DNA of 64,000 bases from an uncultured Atopobium sp. (lineage in GTDB: Bacteria; Actinomycetota; Coriobacteriia; Coriobacteriales; Atopobiaceae), in assembly GCA_946997485.1 (NCBI GenBank), contig CAMPVF010000004.1:1-64000 (forward strand), in the 5' to 3' direction. This document shows positions 34,627-43,845 of this stretch, piece by piece. The position numbers and the translations under genes were made by a program. The notes beneath the pieces are model-generated. The model had not been told where the DNA came from and did not search any database. It saw nothing but the letters and a program-made list of their open reading frames with translations. Position 1 is the first letter of the stretch. Each line of letters opens with the position of its first letter.

Positions 34627-37302
34627 TTACTGAAGTTGAACTAACGCAGCGCGCATCTTTTCTATTGTGCTCATCAGCTCGTGCATACGAGCCTTCTTTT
34701 GTTCAATAATCTCCGGCTTTGCCTTGTTCAAAAATGCTGGTTGTTCAACAAGCGCAGCAATTTTATCAAGCTCTACCTGCTTTTGTTCAATATCCTGCTG
34801 CAAACGTTTTGCTTCGGCTGCCAAATCAACCAAATTGCCCACATGAACATACAGCTCAAGCAAACCCTCTACGTAGGCAACACAACCTGCCGGTTTTTCC
34901 AAGTGCTCTTCAACCGTAAGCGTCTTAATAAAGCCAACGCTTTGAATAAAGCTTCGACGCTCGTTTAATACCTGCAGCTGTGCGGCATCACATTTCACGT
35001 ATACGTCAAGCTGCTCTTTTGGCGATAACCGGTAGCGTGCACGGGTAGAGCGCGCAGTTGAAATAACCGTGCGGGCAAGTTCAAAATCACGTTCGGCATC
35101 ATCATTGATGAATTGTTCAAATTGTTCAGATTTTGGCCATGGAGCCACCATCAAAAATGAACTTGAGTGATCATCGAGCGCTGATGCAGGCAGCGATTGC
35201 CAAATCTTTTCGGTAACATGAGGCATCACAGGATGCATCAGTCGCAGTGATGTATCAAGTACAAATACCAAATTACGCTGAACTTCAAGGGTTTCTTCTG
35301 CGCTACCATGCAACAGGCGCGACTTGCAAAGTTCAATGTACCAGTCGCATACCTCATTTCTAAAGAACGTTTGCATATCACGTGCATAGTCGCCAAACTC
35401 ATAGTGTTCAAGCTGCGACGTTGCACGTACAACCATGCGTGCAAGCCGTGAGAGCATCCATGCGTCCTCAGCCGTGCGCACCTTGGGTTCTCCAGGAATA
35501 TACCCATTTAGGTTCATTTGAACAAAACGGCTCGCATTCCAAATTTTTGTCACAAATGCGCGCGCCTGTTCTGTACGTGGGCTTTCTTTGAGCTTCTTTG
35601 TTTTCTTATCGATAACAGCGTCAAACTTTACATCCTGGTTGCCGGTAATAAGCGTAAGCAGGTTATAGCGCATGGCATCGGCGCCATATTTTTGTATAAG
35701 CTCCATAGGATCAACGCCGTTACCCTTGCTTTTCGACATGCGCGATCCGTCTTTTGCCAAAATAGTTGCATAAATAAACACATCATGGAATGGTATGTCG
35801 CCCGTAAAATAAAGCGAGCTCATAATCATACGAGCAACCCAAAGTGCAATAATATCGCGGGCTGTTACCAGCACTTTTGTTGGATGATGCTGCGAGAGTT
35901 CATCTGTTTGTAAAGGCCAACCTTGCGTTGCGAAGGTCCATAGTTGCGAAGAAAACCACGTATCAAGAACGTTTTCATCTTGAACAACTGCAGATCCGCA
36001 CTGAGGGCATACATCTACATCCTGGGGCAGCGCGTTCTTCCAGGAACATGACGTGCAATAAAATACCGGAATGCGGTGTCCCCACCACAGCTGGCGCGAA
36101 ATACACCAATCTTTAAGATTTTCCATCCAAGTGCGATACGTTTGCGTCCAACGCTGCGGGTGAAACACAACGTCACCATCATCTACCACCTTAAGCGCAG
36201 GCTCTTTTAGCTTGTCTACTGCAACAAACCACTGCTCACTAAGCCACGGTTCAAGTGCCGTATCGCAGCGGTAACAGTGCATAACCGAGTGGTTCAATTC
36301 TTCAACATGGTCGAGAAGCCCGTGTTCATCAAACCAGCGAACAATCGCCGCGCGACATTCATCTCTATCCATGCCCGAAAATTCACCATAGCCAGGTTGA
36401 ACATGAGCGTGCTCATCAAAGATGTTAATTTGTTCAAGATTGTGCGTCATACCCATGGCATAGTCATTGGGGTCGTGAGCAGGCGTTACTTTAACAAATC
36501 CGGTACCAAAGCCTTTTTCTACGTGCCAGTCGGAGAAAATTTCAATTTCACGATTAACAATTGGAAGCATCACACGTGCACCAACAAGTGGTGTTTTCTC
36601 ATCGTCTGAAGGCGAAACAGCAACGCCCGTGTCGCCGAGCATGGTTTCGGGGCGCGTGGTAGCAACGGTAATATACGTGGTAGAACCAACAGGATTCACA
36701 AGCGGATAGCGCATATACCACAAATGACCTTTTTCATCACGATATTCAGCTTCGTCGTCGGAAATTGCCGTGCAGCACTGCGGACACCAGTTTACAATGC
36801 GTTTACCTCGATAAATAAGACCATCGTGATACCATTTTACAAATACGGTGCGCACGGCATGCGCGTATTCATCACTCATCGTAAATTTTGGATCGGAAAA
36901 ATCAATCGAGCAGCCCATACGCTTAATTTGATTAACGATGGTGCCACCATATTCGCGTGTCCAATCCCAGCATGCATCTAAAAACTTCTCGCGACCAATC
37001 GCAAGACGCGAAATACCCTCACTTTTAAGTTTTTTATCTACTTTAGTTTGGGTTGCAATACCTGCGTGATCGGTTCCTAAAATCCAGCGCGTAGAGCGTC
37101 CGCGCATGCGGTTATAACGAACAAAGGTGTCTTGAATGGTGTCGTCCATCGCATGACCCATGTGCAGAATACCGGTAACATTAGGAGGCGGAATAACAAC
37201 CGTACAATCACCAACGCCCTTATTGCGCTGGTAGACGCCGGCATTAATCCATTCTTGAATGAGTTGTGGCTCTACTAGTTGAGGATCATATGTTTTAGGC
37301 AT
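34627..37302 (-). CDS. valS: Valyl-tRNA synthetase
   Basis: Class Ia synthetase that charges tRNA-Val. The 891-residue protein starts MPKTYDPQLVEPQLIQEWIN and has the HIGH box as HMGH (47-50, in PPPNVTGILHMGHA) and the second signature as RMSKSKGNG. An editing domain is seen between (TTRPETMLGDTGVAV), and the C-terminal coiled coil (residues 825-890) ends the protein, as usual for ValS. A CxxC zinc-like pair (YCTSC ... CPQCG) lies after residue 440. The frame is open further upstream, but 37302 has GGAAG and the family start. No T-box leader was recognised in the 220 bases upstream. Confidence 0.97.
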   Translation of the reverse strand: MPKTYDPQLVEPQLIQEWINAGVYQRNKGVGDCTVVIPPPNVTGILHMGHAMDDTIQDTFVRYNRMRGRSTRWILGTDHAGIATQTKVDKKLKSEGISRLAIGREKFLDACWDWTREYGGTIVNQIKRMGCSIDFSDPKFTMSDEYAHAVRTVFVKWYHDGLIYRGKRIVNWCPQCCTAISDDEAEYRDEKGHLWYMRYPLVNPVGSTTYITVATTRPETMLGDTGVAVSPSDDEKTPLVGARVMLPIVNREIEIFSDWHVEKGFGTGFVKVTPAHDPNDYAMGMTHNLEQINIFDEHAHVQPGYGEFSGMDRDECRAAIVRWFDEHGLLDHVEELNHSVMHCYRCDTALEPWLSEQWFVAVDKLKEPALKVVDDGDVVFHPQRWTQTYRTWMENLKDWCISRQLWWGHRIPVFYCTSCSWKNALPQDVDVCPQCGSAVVQDENVLDTWFSSQLWTFATQGWPLQTDELSQHHPTKVLVTARDIIALWVARMIMSSLYFTGDIPFHDVFIYATILAKDGSRMSKSKGNGVDPMELIQKYGADAMRYNLLTLITGNQDVKFDAVIDKKTKKLKESPRTEQARAFVTKIWNASRFVQMNLNGYIPGEPKVRTAEDAWMLSRLARMVVRATSQLEHYEFGDYARDMQTFFRNEVCDWYIELCKSRLLHGSAEETLEVQRNLVFVLDTSLRLMHPVMPHVTEKIWQSLPASALDDHSSSFLMVAPWPKSEQFEQFINDDAERDFELARTVISTARSTRARYRLSPKEQLDVYVKCDAAQLQVLNERRSFIQSVGFIKTLTVEEHLEKPAGCVAYVEGLLELYVHVGNLVDLAAEAKRLQQDIEQKQVELDKIAALVEQPAFLNKAKPEIIEQKKARMHELMSTIEKMRAALVQLQ

Positions 37303-37464
37303 GTCTTCCACGATGTCCACCTTTTCGTTGGGGTTTGTGCACACACGTGATGCATGGGTGTGCAAGGCGGCAGGCGCCACACGCAAACCCGCACACAACA
37401 CGTTCTTTTCAGAATACCATGCATTCGACATATCATACACGACTCTTAATTTCTCCAGGCTGAC

Positions 37465-37495
37465 TTGCGCGCACGTACGCGCGGACATGTATACT
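37465..37495 (+). promoter_or_regulatory. Putative promoter of tcdA
   Basis: TTGCGC (37465-37470) and TATACT (37490-37495) are separated by 19 bases and lie 28 bases before the tcdA start. The spacing is a little long. The region must also hold the valS promoter on the other strand. Confidence 0.4.
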
Positions 37496-37522
37496 AAAAG
37501 CAGCGCTATCTAAAGGAGATTT

Positions 37523-38473
37523 ATGCCACAGCACGATATGCAACACGAATTAATGCACAGTTCACAACAACACTCGCAACAAAGTTCACAACAAAATTTG
37601 AATCGGTGTGCACAGGACAATACAACCGATGCTGATGAAACAATGTTTTCTCGTCTTGAACTTATTATGGGTGCTCAGCGTTTGCACACGCTCCAACATG
37701 CACGGGTTATGGTGCTTGGATTAGGCGGCGTTGGTTCAAATGCAGCGATTGCCTTGGCGCGCGGCGGTGTAGGCACGCTTATTCTAGTCGATCGCGACTA
37801 CGTAAGTCCATCCAACATAAATCGGCAAGCTGTTGCGTTTCAATCAACTATTGGCAAAGCAAAAACTGATGTGATGCGCGATCTTATCAGTGATATAAAT
37901 CCACAGTGCAAAGTTATTTGTTTACAGGCATTTCTCGATAAAGATACCATCGCTGCGCAGCTTGAAGCGCTACCGCGTCCACATTATGTTATCGACGCCA
38001 TCGATACTATCGCTCAAAAATTACGCATTGCACAGTGGTGCCAGGATACCAACATTCCTCTTATTGCAAGCATGGGCGGCGCAAATAAATTGAACCCTGA
38101 GTGTTTTCACATTACTACTATCGAAAAAACAAAGAGCTGCCCGGTGTGTAAAGTTATGCGCAAAGAATGCAAAAAACGCAACATACGCAAACTTGAAGTG
38201 CTCTACTCCACCGAAGTGCCTATTCCTCAACGTTGTATTGGCGAAAACGCCACCGATGATATGCACAAGGAAGCTGCACCTGATGTAGACACCCCAATCG
38301 CCGCAGGTACTGATGGCGGGTGCGCGCATGCACAACCAGGTGCGCGGCCGCAGAAAGCCCAAACACTTGGCACCATGAGTTACATTCCGCCCATTATGGG
38401 ATTTATGCTTGCAGGGCACGTGATTTGTAAGCTTACGCAGCTTGAAAACCCCTATGCAAACTATCAGCGCTAG
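37523..38473 (+). CDS. tcdA: tRNA threonylcarbamoyladenosine dehydratase TcdA (ThiF/E1-like)
   Basis: An E1-like enzyme of the ThiF family, 316 residues. After a Gln/Ser/His-rich N-terminus of about 38 residues come FSRLELIMGAQRLHTL, the nucleotide loop VMVLGLGGVGSNAAIALARGG, VDRDYVSPSNINRQ, and ASMGGANKLNP. The last motif, together with the long linker and YIPPIMGFMLAG near the end, fits TcdA (CsdL), which turns t6A37 of tRNA into the cyclic ct6A form with ATP. A Cys pair (CPVCKVMRKEC) sits mid-protein. The start follows TAAAGGAG. It links in function to the four-domain t6A protein at 59578-62688. Confidence 0.85.
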   Translation: MPQHDMQHELMHSSQQHSQQSSQQNLNRCAQDNTTDADETMFSRLELIMGAQRLHTLQHARVMVLGLGGVGSNAAIALARGGVGTLILVDRDYVSPSNINRQAVAFQSTIGKAKTDVMRDLISDINPQCKVICLQAFLDKDTIAAQLEALPRPHYVIDAIDTIAQKLRIAQWCQDTNIPLIASMGGANKLNPECFHITTIEKTKSCPVCKVMRKECKKRNIRKLEVLYSTEVPIPQRCIGENATDDMHKEAAPDVDTPIAAGTDGGCAHAQPGARPQKAQTLGTMSYIPPIMGFMLAGHVICKLTQLENPYANYQR

Positions 38474-38480
38474 GCACCTT

Positions 38481-39455
38481 ATGTATCCGCCAAACCAACC
38501 CACACGCGCTCCCTACCCCATGTTCGATACCCACTTTCACCTCGATTTTTGTAGTGATTATGAGACGTTTATGCGCGCGTGGCAACACTATAGCTACACC
38601 GATGATAGCGAGCGCACTATGCCCTCTCGTATGTTTGCGGTAGGTGTGCGTCCGCGCAGCTATAAGCAAACATGTAACGCTATCGCAGCACTGTCATGCG
38701 CAGATACAATAATTCCTGGTGTTGGATTTCATCCCTGGCTTATTTCAGATAACACCATAGATGCGCTTGAATTTGAAGCGGGGCTGCGCAGTATTGCACA
38801 TGCACGCGTCATAGGGGAAATCGGCATTGATGCCACTGTGCGCGGCGTAGGGCGCGATCCTGAACAAGCGCAGGTAATCCTTGCAAAACAGCGCACGTGC
38901 TTTGAGCGCATTTGCTATGCAGTGCGTGATGCAGTTCGTGATGCAGTTCAACATGGTTCAGTTCAGAATGGTTCAGTTCACCATGGCAAAGTTCAACATG
39001 ACGAAGTTCAATCTGGTGGAGTTCAATCTGATGTTCAACATACTGCGCCATGCGCAAAAAAGATACTGTCGATTCATGCCGCCGGCACCCGCGAGAATAT
39101 TGTTGATATTCTCAAAACCACCGGTGTGCTTGAGTGTGCTACCTGCATTTTTCACTGGTTTTCCCTCGACAGCATACAGTTTTGCGATGCACGTTCGCAG
39201 AGTTGCATGTTTTCAGTTAACACAAGAATGCTCGCTTCACGCAAAGGGAAAAACTATGCCGCGCAGCTTCCACTAACTCAACTGTTACTCGAAACCGATA
39301 TGCCCGCCTGCGCGCACAGCACATACACCATACCCTCTCATATGCTGGAAGCAGCACGAACCATTGAGCTGCTGGCACAGATTAAACACATGGATGCACA
39401 CGCTGTTGCACAAACACTCTACGAAAATGCGTGTGCACTACTCACAACCAAATAA
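38481..39455 (+). CDS. TatD family hydrolase with GTTCAA-tract insert
   Basis: A metal-dependent hydrolase of the TatD family (TIM barrel; DNase or D-aminoacyl-tRNA hydrolase in relatives). The metal-binding FDTHFHLDF is at about 14-22, with PGVGFHPWL, VIGEIGIDATVRG, SIHAAGTRENIVDIL, IFHWFS and LLLETDMP further on. All expected His, Glu and Asp ligands are seen. Between about residues 145 and 192 lies a low-complexity insert of Val-Gln, Gly-Ser and His units (VRDAVQHGSVQNGSVHHG), written by repeated GTTCA(A/G) words; ordinary TatD proteins lack it. The start at 38481, seven bases after the tcdA stop, is chosen over a TTG inside tcdA. Confidence 0.85.
   Translation: MYPPNQPTRAPYPMFDTHFHLDFCSDYETFMRAWQHYSYTDDSERTMPSRMFAVGVRPRSYKQTCNAIAALSCADTIIPGVGFHPWLISDNTIDALEFEAGLRSIAHARVIGEIGIDATVRGVGRDPEQAQVILAKQRTCFERICYAVRDAVRDAVQHGSVQNGSVHHGKVQHDEVQSGGVQSDVQHTAPCAKKILSIHAAGTRENIVDILKTTGVLECATCIFHWFSLDSIQFCDARSQSCMFSVNTRMLASRKGKNYAAQLPLTQLLLETDMPACAHSTYTIPSHMLEAARTIELLAQIKHMDAHAVAQTLYENACALLTTK
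38943..39050 (+). repeat. In-frame GTTCA(A/G/C) repeat tract within tatD
   Basis: About ten copies of GTTCA followed by A, G or C occur here, most read as GTT CAx (Val-Gln or Val-His) in the tatD frame, spaced mostly 9-18 bases. It has the look of an expanded short repeat inside a coding sequence. Confidence 0.85.
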
Positions 39456-39500
39456 CGCTGCATGTCAGCACGCGATTTATGCGCACACTGGCATGCAGCG
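39456..39500 (+). terminator. Hairpin directly after tatD
   Basis: CGCTGCATG (39456-39464) pairs with CATGCAGCG (39492-39500), starting at the first base after the tatD stop. The loop is long and no T run follows. Convergent clpX ends 72 bases further on. Confidence 0.5.
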
Positions 39501-39513
39501 CTTAGGTGGCAAT

Positions 39514-39551
39514 GGTACACGGATTATTGGTACTCGTACAAAACGTGTACC
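39514..39551. terminator. Second hairpin between tatD and clpX
   Basis: GGTACACG (39514-39521) pairs with CGTGTACC (39544-39551). It stands 22 bases beyond the clpX stop and could serve as its terminator, but without a T run. Confidence 0.45.
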
Positions 39552-39572
39552 AAAACGCTTACCCCAATTGTG

Positions 39573-41240
39573 TTATTTGGTATCCTTTGCACGAATAATT
39601 GTGGGCTCAGCATTGCCAGCCGCAGCATCTTTGGTAATGATGACTTTTACAATGCTCAAATCACTTGGAATATCAAACATAACATTCTCAAGAGTTTTTT
39701 CGCACATAGCGCGCAAACCACGAGCCCCCGTATTGCGCTCAAGCGCCAACTTAGCAATCTCTTCAAGCGCATCGTCTTCAAACTCAAGGTCAACACCTTC
39801 AATGTCGAAAATACGCTTGTACTGTTTAATGATAGCGTTTTTGGGCGTTGTAAGAATGGAAACAAGATCGCACGCAGTAAGTTCTTTGGTTGACGTAATA
39901 ACAGGAATACGACCAACAAACTCAGGAATCATACCAAACTTGTGCAAATCTTGAGGCATAACCTGCGCCAAAAGTTCATCTTGTGCATCATCAACTTTAC
40001 GCACAAGTTCACCGGTAAAACCAACGCCCTGCTTGCCAATACGGTCGGCAACAATTTTGTCGAGACCAACAAAAGCACCGCCGCAGATAAAGAGGATATT
40101 TTCGGTATTAATGTGAATGAGCTCTTGCGAAGGATGTTTGCGGCCGCCCTGAGGAGGAACGCTTGCGTTAGTTCCTTCCAAAATTTTAAGCAACGCCTGC
40201 TGAACACCTTCACCCGACACATCGCGCGTAATGGACAAATTCTCTGCTTTACGTGCTATTTTGTCAATCTCATCGATGTACACAATACCAAGTTCAGCAC
40301 GGTCGACATCACCGTCGGCAGCGTTAATAAGTTTAAGCAGAATGTTTTCAACATCTTCGCCCACATAACCTGCTTCTGTAAGCGTAGTTGCGTCGGCTAT
40401 AGCAAACGGCACTTCCAAAAAGCGCGCCAAGGTTTGCGCAAGAAGCGTTTTACCCGTACCGGTAGGACCAAGCAGCAAAATGTTGCTTTTGGCAAGTTCA
40501 ACTGTTGCCAAATCGTCTGAATCAGCGGTGGCTGCATCAGCATCCTCTGTTTTGAGTTCATTTAGTTTGCGGCGCGACAGCCACCCTTTTGGCGCATTTG
40601 CCTGCGCTTGTTCAAGTTTATGTTTGCCGCTGGCAGCATCAGCTGCAGCATCGCCGGGTTCATCTTCGCTGTGTGCTTCATCGTTCATATTGGTCATAAT
40701 ACGGCGATAGTGATTGTACACGGCAACGCTGAGCGCACGCTTTGCCTGCTCTTGACCCATAACATACTGGGAAAGTTCATCGTAAATCTCATGCGGCGTA
40801 GGCAAATAGTCAAAAATAGGCTGAGGTGTACCATCGTCGTCGTCGTTGTCATCTTCATCGTCGTCATACGGCGTAATCCTACTTAAGAAATCTTGCAATG
40901 ATTCATGTGGCGTAGGTAGAGAGGTTACTTTCGACGTATCTTCAGCATCGTCGCTGTTGTCGTCACGTTTCGCCGCGCCATTCGCCACCGATTTGCCAAT
41001 CAGTTCTTTCATGGTAGAAAATGGACGATTATCTGCAGCTTTAGCGGCAGCGTTAGCACCATGGCGTTTCGTTGCTGCAACAGCTGCAAACGGGTTTTTT
41101 TGCGCATCGTTCTCAAGAATCTCGGCACACGACGCAATGCAATCATCGCAGATATAGATGTTATTAGGTCCTTGAATAATGCGGGTAACCATGGAGCGCG
41201 TTCTATTACAAAACGAGCATACAATGGGTTTATCTTGCAT
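39573..41240 (-). CDS. clpX: ATP-dependent Clp protease ATP-binding subunit ClpX
   Basis: ClpX unfolds substrates and feeds them to ClpP. The 555-residue protein is much longer than the usual 410-430. The zinc-binding domain (Cys 8, 11, 31, 34) is intact. A first spacer at about 45-145 is rich in Ala and then very acidic (YDDDEDDNDDDD). A second insert at about 183-247 interrupts the small region between NHYRRI and VELAKSNILLLGPTGTGKT (Walker A 258-265). Walker B (VYIDEIDK), sensor and the GYVGEDVE and ERNTGARGLRA motifs are normal. The short motif SLPTPHESLQDFL at 107-119 looks like a copy of the canonical YLPTPHEIYDELSQYV at 145-160. The start follows GAGGGG. Confidence 0.96.
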   Translation of the reverse strand: MQDKPIVCSFCNRTRSMVTRIIQGPNNIYICDDCIASCAEILENDAQKNPFAAVAATKRHGANAAAKAADNRPFSTMKELIGKSVANGAAKRDDNSDDAEDTSKVTSLPTPHESLQDFLSRITPYDDDEDDNDDDDGTPQPIFDYLPTPHEIYDELSQYVMGQEQAKRALSVAVYNHYRRIMTNMNDEAHSEDEPGDAAADAASGKHKLEQAQANAPKGWLSRRKLNELKTEDADAATADSDDLATVELAKSNILLLGPTGTGKTLLAQTLARFLEVPFAIADATTLTEAGYVGEDVENILLKLINAADGDVDRAELGIVYIDEIDKIARKAENLSITRDVSGEGVQQALLKILEGTNASVPPQGGRKHPSQELIHINTENILFICGGAFVGLDKIVADRIGKQGVGFTGELVRKVDDAQDELLAQVMPQDLHKFGMIPEFVGRIPVITSTKELTACDLVSILTTPKNAIIKQYKRIFDIEGVDLEFEDDALEEIAKLALERNTGARGLRAMCEKTLENVMFDIPSDLSIVKVIITKDAAAGNAEPTIIRAKDTK

Positions 41241-41311
41241 AAAAGCCCCTCAAATCAAATAAAACTCCTGCAACACACTGGTCTTGCAGCTTTATATAAT
41301 CGTGCGCTTGG

Positions 41312-41926
41312 TTATTTTTGCAGCGCAGCACGCGTTGTGATTACCTTATCAACCAGGCCATACTCAAGCGCATCTTGTGCGCGCAAGTAATTATCGCGCT
41401 CGGTATCCTCATTAATCCGCTCTTTCGTTTGGCCGGTATACGACGCGAGCAACTCGTTTAAGTGTTCACGAATCCACTTAGTTTCGTCGGCAACAATTTG
41501 AATATCGGTTTGTTGTCCTTGTGCACCGCTCGAAGGCTGATGAATCATCACCATCGAATTGGGCAAACACATACGCTTACCCTTTGCACCAGCAGCCAAC
41601 AGCACCGATGCCATTGAGCAGGCCATACCCACACAAATGGTGGAAACATCAGGCTTAATAAAGTTCATCGTGTCCAAAATACCCAAACCGGCATACACCT
41701 CGCCACCAGGCGAATCGATGTAAAGCGAAATGTCTTTATCGGGATCTTGACTTTCGAGATGAAGCAGCTGAGCTATTACAAGGTTTGCAGAATCGCGCGT
41801 TACCTCTTCGCCCAGAAACACAATACGGTCGTTTAACAGGCGCGAGTAAATATCGTAACTGCGCTCGCCACGCGGCGTTTGCTCAATAACATAGGGGATG
41901 AGCGGCGTTGCAACGGGAGTATGCAT
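41312..41926 (-). CDS. clpP: ATP-dependent Clp protease proteolytic subunit ClpP
   Basis: ClpP is the serine peptidase chamber used with ClpX. The 204-residue protein has the catalytic triad Ser104 (GMACSMASVLL), His129 (MVMIHQPSSG) and Asp178 (TERDNYL), plus SRLLNDRIVFLGEEV and YIDSPGGEVYAG. The start is 41926. It lies 71 bases before clpX and 113 bases after tig in the same direction, the usual tig-clpP-clpX order. A hairpin lies between tig and clpP. Confidence 0.97.
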   Translation of the reverse strand: MHTPVATPLIPYVIEQTPRGERSYDIYSRLLNDRIVFLGEEVTRDSANLVIAQLLHLESQDPDKDISLYIDSPGGEVYAGLGILDTMNFIKPDVSTICVGMACSMASVLLAAGAKGKRMCLPNSMVMIHQPSSGAQGQQTDIQIVADETKWIREHLNELLASYTGQTKERINEDTERDNYLRAQDALEYGLVDKVITTRAALQK

Positions 41927-41950
41927 GAGGTGCCTTTCTATTTGTACAAA

Positions 41951-41979
41951 GTGCGCTCCGGAGAAAGCCCGAAGCGCAC
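41951..41979 (-). terminator. Hairpin between tig and clpP
   Basis: GTGCGCT (41951-41957) pairs with AGCGCAC (41973-41979), with further partial pairing of CCGG to CCC inside. On the minus strand TTTGT follows. A weak terminator or attenuator that would let part of the transcription pass to clpP. Confidence 0.45.
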
Positions 41980-42039
41980 ATGAAAACGCGAATTGCTACA
42001 TGAGGTTGTACAAACTCACCAACGAGCCACGTACAAACC

Positions 42040-43518
42040 TTATTTTTCGTCTTTGTTTGCTTCAGACTTTTTCTCAGAAGCAGACTTTGTCTTCTTTGCA
42101 GCAGCTTTTTTTGTGGTGCTCTTGGTGCTGCGCGTCGACTTTGTTTCGTCTTTCTTGGTTGATTTCTTCGTAGCTTTTTTCTCGCTCTTCTTGCTTTCTT
42201 TTGCAGCGGCAGCGCGAGCTTCAGCTATTTCGTCAACAATTTCTACCTTTGCGTTGTCAACAAGCCATTTTACTGCTTTTGCACGACGAATTGACTCGCG
42301 AATAGCAGGCAGCTGACCTGCAGCCTTAAACTCGCTCATTGCGGCTTCAACATCGTCTTTACCAGCGTTTTTGAACTCTTCGATAACGTCGTCTTGTGTT
42401 GCTTCAAGGTTAAAGTGACGGGCAATTGCATTAAGCGCAAGTGACTGACGTGCACGATCGTTTGCCTGGCTGTGAAGGTCGCTTAAGAATTGGTCGAATT
42501 GAAGACCACGCGATGCCAAGAACTGATCGAGGGAAGTACCCTGACGCTGAAGCTGGTTGAGGAACTCATTACCAATCTCTTGGAATACTTGGTTTTCGTA
42601 AACCTCAGGAACCTTATCAATGGTAAGGTGCTTGCCTACTTCGATAACCAGCCTGTCTTCCTTAAGCGAAGGAAGTGAGGTTTGTTTATCTTTTTCGATT
42701 TCATCTTTAAGAGCAGCTTTAAGCTCAGCTACCGTGTCGTAACCCATTGAGTTCTTTGCAAACTCGTCGTTGAGCTCGGGCACAACTTCTTTTTGGATTT
42801 TGTTGAGCGTTGCGTTAAGTTTAACGGTGATAGCATCATCGCCCTCGCCCATTGTCCAGGAAATCTCTTTGGTGTCGCCCACCTTCATGCCAACAAAGCC
42901 TTGTACCAATCCTTGTGGCAGGTAGCCAATACCAAGGTTAAAGTGGCGATCGGTGCCAACGTATGGCGTAGCGTTTTCAACATCCTCTACGTTGCATACT
43001 ACGCCGCTCTTCTCGTCTACAACAGCTTTTGGATCGTCTACATCAACAAGGCGCGTTGAGTAGGTAATGAACTGTTCAATTTGTTGTTCAATTTCGGCGT
43101 CGGTTGCCGTTTCGGGAGGCATGGTAATAGAAGGCGCGTCGTAGGTGTCGAGTTCGCATACAGGAGGAATGCTTATCTCAGCACTCACGCTGTAATCTTT
43201 GTGCTCTTCTACAGGATTGCCGTCTTCAGCGAATTTTGGCTTATCAATGGCTACAATGTCGAGCTCATCAAGCATAAATGGTTGAGCTTGTTCAAGAAGC
43301 TCTTCGGTAGCTTGTGCCAAAACAGCATCTTTACCAACGATACCGTTAATAACGGGACGTGGTGCACGTCCGCGACGGAACCCTTGAAATGCATATTTCT
43401 TTGCAATTTCTTTGTATGCAGAATCGATAGCCGCATCAACATCGGCTGCAGCAACCGTAAGTGTTACGGAAACTTTATCATTGCTGGTCTTATCAGCGGT
43501 GGCAGTAATGTTCAACAT
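42040..43518 (-). CDS. tig: Trigger factor
   Basis: Ribosome-bound chaperone that meets nascent chains. The N-terminal ribosome-binding domain shows YAFQGFRRGRAPRPVI (the GFRxGxxP signature), the middle has a FKBP-like domain (GIGYLPQGLVQGFVGM), and a long helical C-terminal domain follows. At 492 residues it is longer than the usual 430-450 because of a Lys, Ser, Thr and Ala-rich tail of about 60 residues (SKKSEKKATKKSTKKDE). GGAGGA directly abuts the ATG at 43518, which is very close; a TTG two codons on cannot be excluded as true start. Confidence 0.95.
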   Translation of the reverse strand: MLNITATADKTSNDKVSVTLTVAAADVDAAIDSAYKEIAKKYAFQGFRRGRAPRPVINGIVGKDAVLAQATEELLEQAQPFMLDELDIVAIDKPKFAEDGNPVEEHKDYSVSAEISIPPVCELDTYDAPSITMPPETATDAEIEQQIEQFITYSTRLVDVDDPKAVVDEKSGVVCNVEDVENATPYVGTDRHFNLGIGYLPQGLVQGFVGMKVGDTKEISWTMGEGDDAITVKLNATLNKIQKEVVPELNDEFAKNSMGYDTVAELKAALKDEIEKDKQTSLPSLKEDRLVIEVGKHLTIDKVPEVYENQVFQEIGNEFLNQLQRQGTSLDQFLASRGLQFDQFLSDLHSQANDRARQSLALNAIARHFNLEATQDDVIEEFKNAGKDDVEAAMSEFKAAGQLPAIRESIRRAKAVKWLVDNAKVEIVDEIAEARAAAAKESKKSEKKATKKSTKKDETKSTRSTKSTTKKAAAKKTKSASEKKSEANKDEK

Positions 43519-43622
43519 TCCTCCAGTGTTCTCATGCGTGCTCGATCGTAGTACAAAGTCAAGGCCAAGACAGCCACTTGATTATGTGAGCATGCAACTT
43601 TTTAGTACATACGCGTAGTACA

Positions 43623-43709
43623 TGGTGCGAGCGAAAGGACTTGAACCTTCACGAGATTTCTCCCACCAGATCCTAAGTCTGGCGCGTCTGCCTATTCCGC
43701 CACGCTCGC
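43623..43709 (-). tRNA. tRNA-Leu (anticodon TAG)
   Basis: On the minus strand GCGAGCG and CGCTCGC form a 7-bp acceptor stem. CCAGA-CTTAGGA-TCTGG is the anticodon arm, with TAG reading CTA, and there is a long type II variable arm before GGTTCAAGTCC (T arm). The CCA end is encoded (43625-43623). The size of 87 with CCA fits tRNA-Leu. Confidence 0.95.
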
Positions 43710-43845
43710 AAAGTAACATACAACTTAGAAATAATAGCAAAGCTCAAGCATTCTTTACCTGAGAATTGTTGGAATTATTATTCCTTCTCAAAAACTATAA
43801 AATACTTGCAGCTCACCCGCGAAAAACCACGAGCATTCATAGAGA

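Noticed and set aside
37303..37522. T-box leader before valS
   Set aside because: The conserved TGGNACCGCG-type antiterminator sequence and specifier layout were not found.
43761..43791. Terminator for the acyltransferase gene
   Set aside because: TGAGAA/TTCTCA and GGAAT/ATTCC can pair only with a 5-base bulge, and no T run follows on the minus strand.
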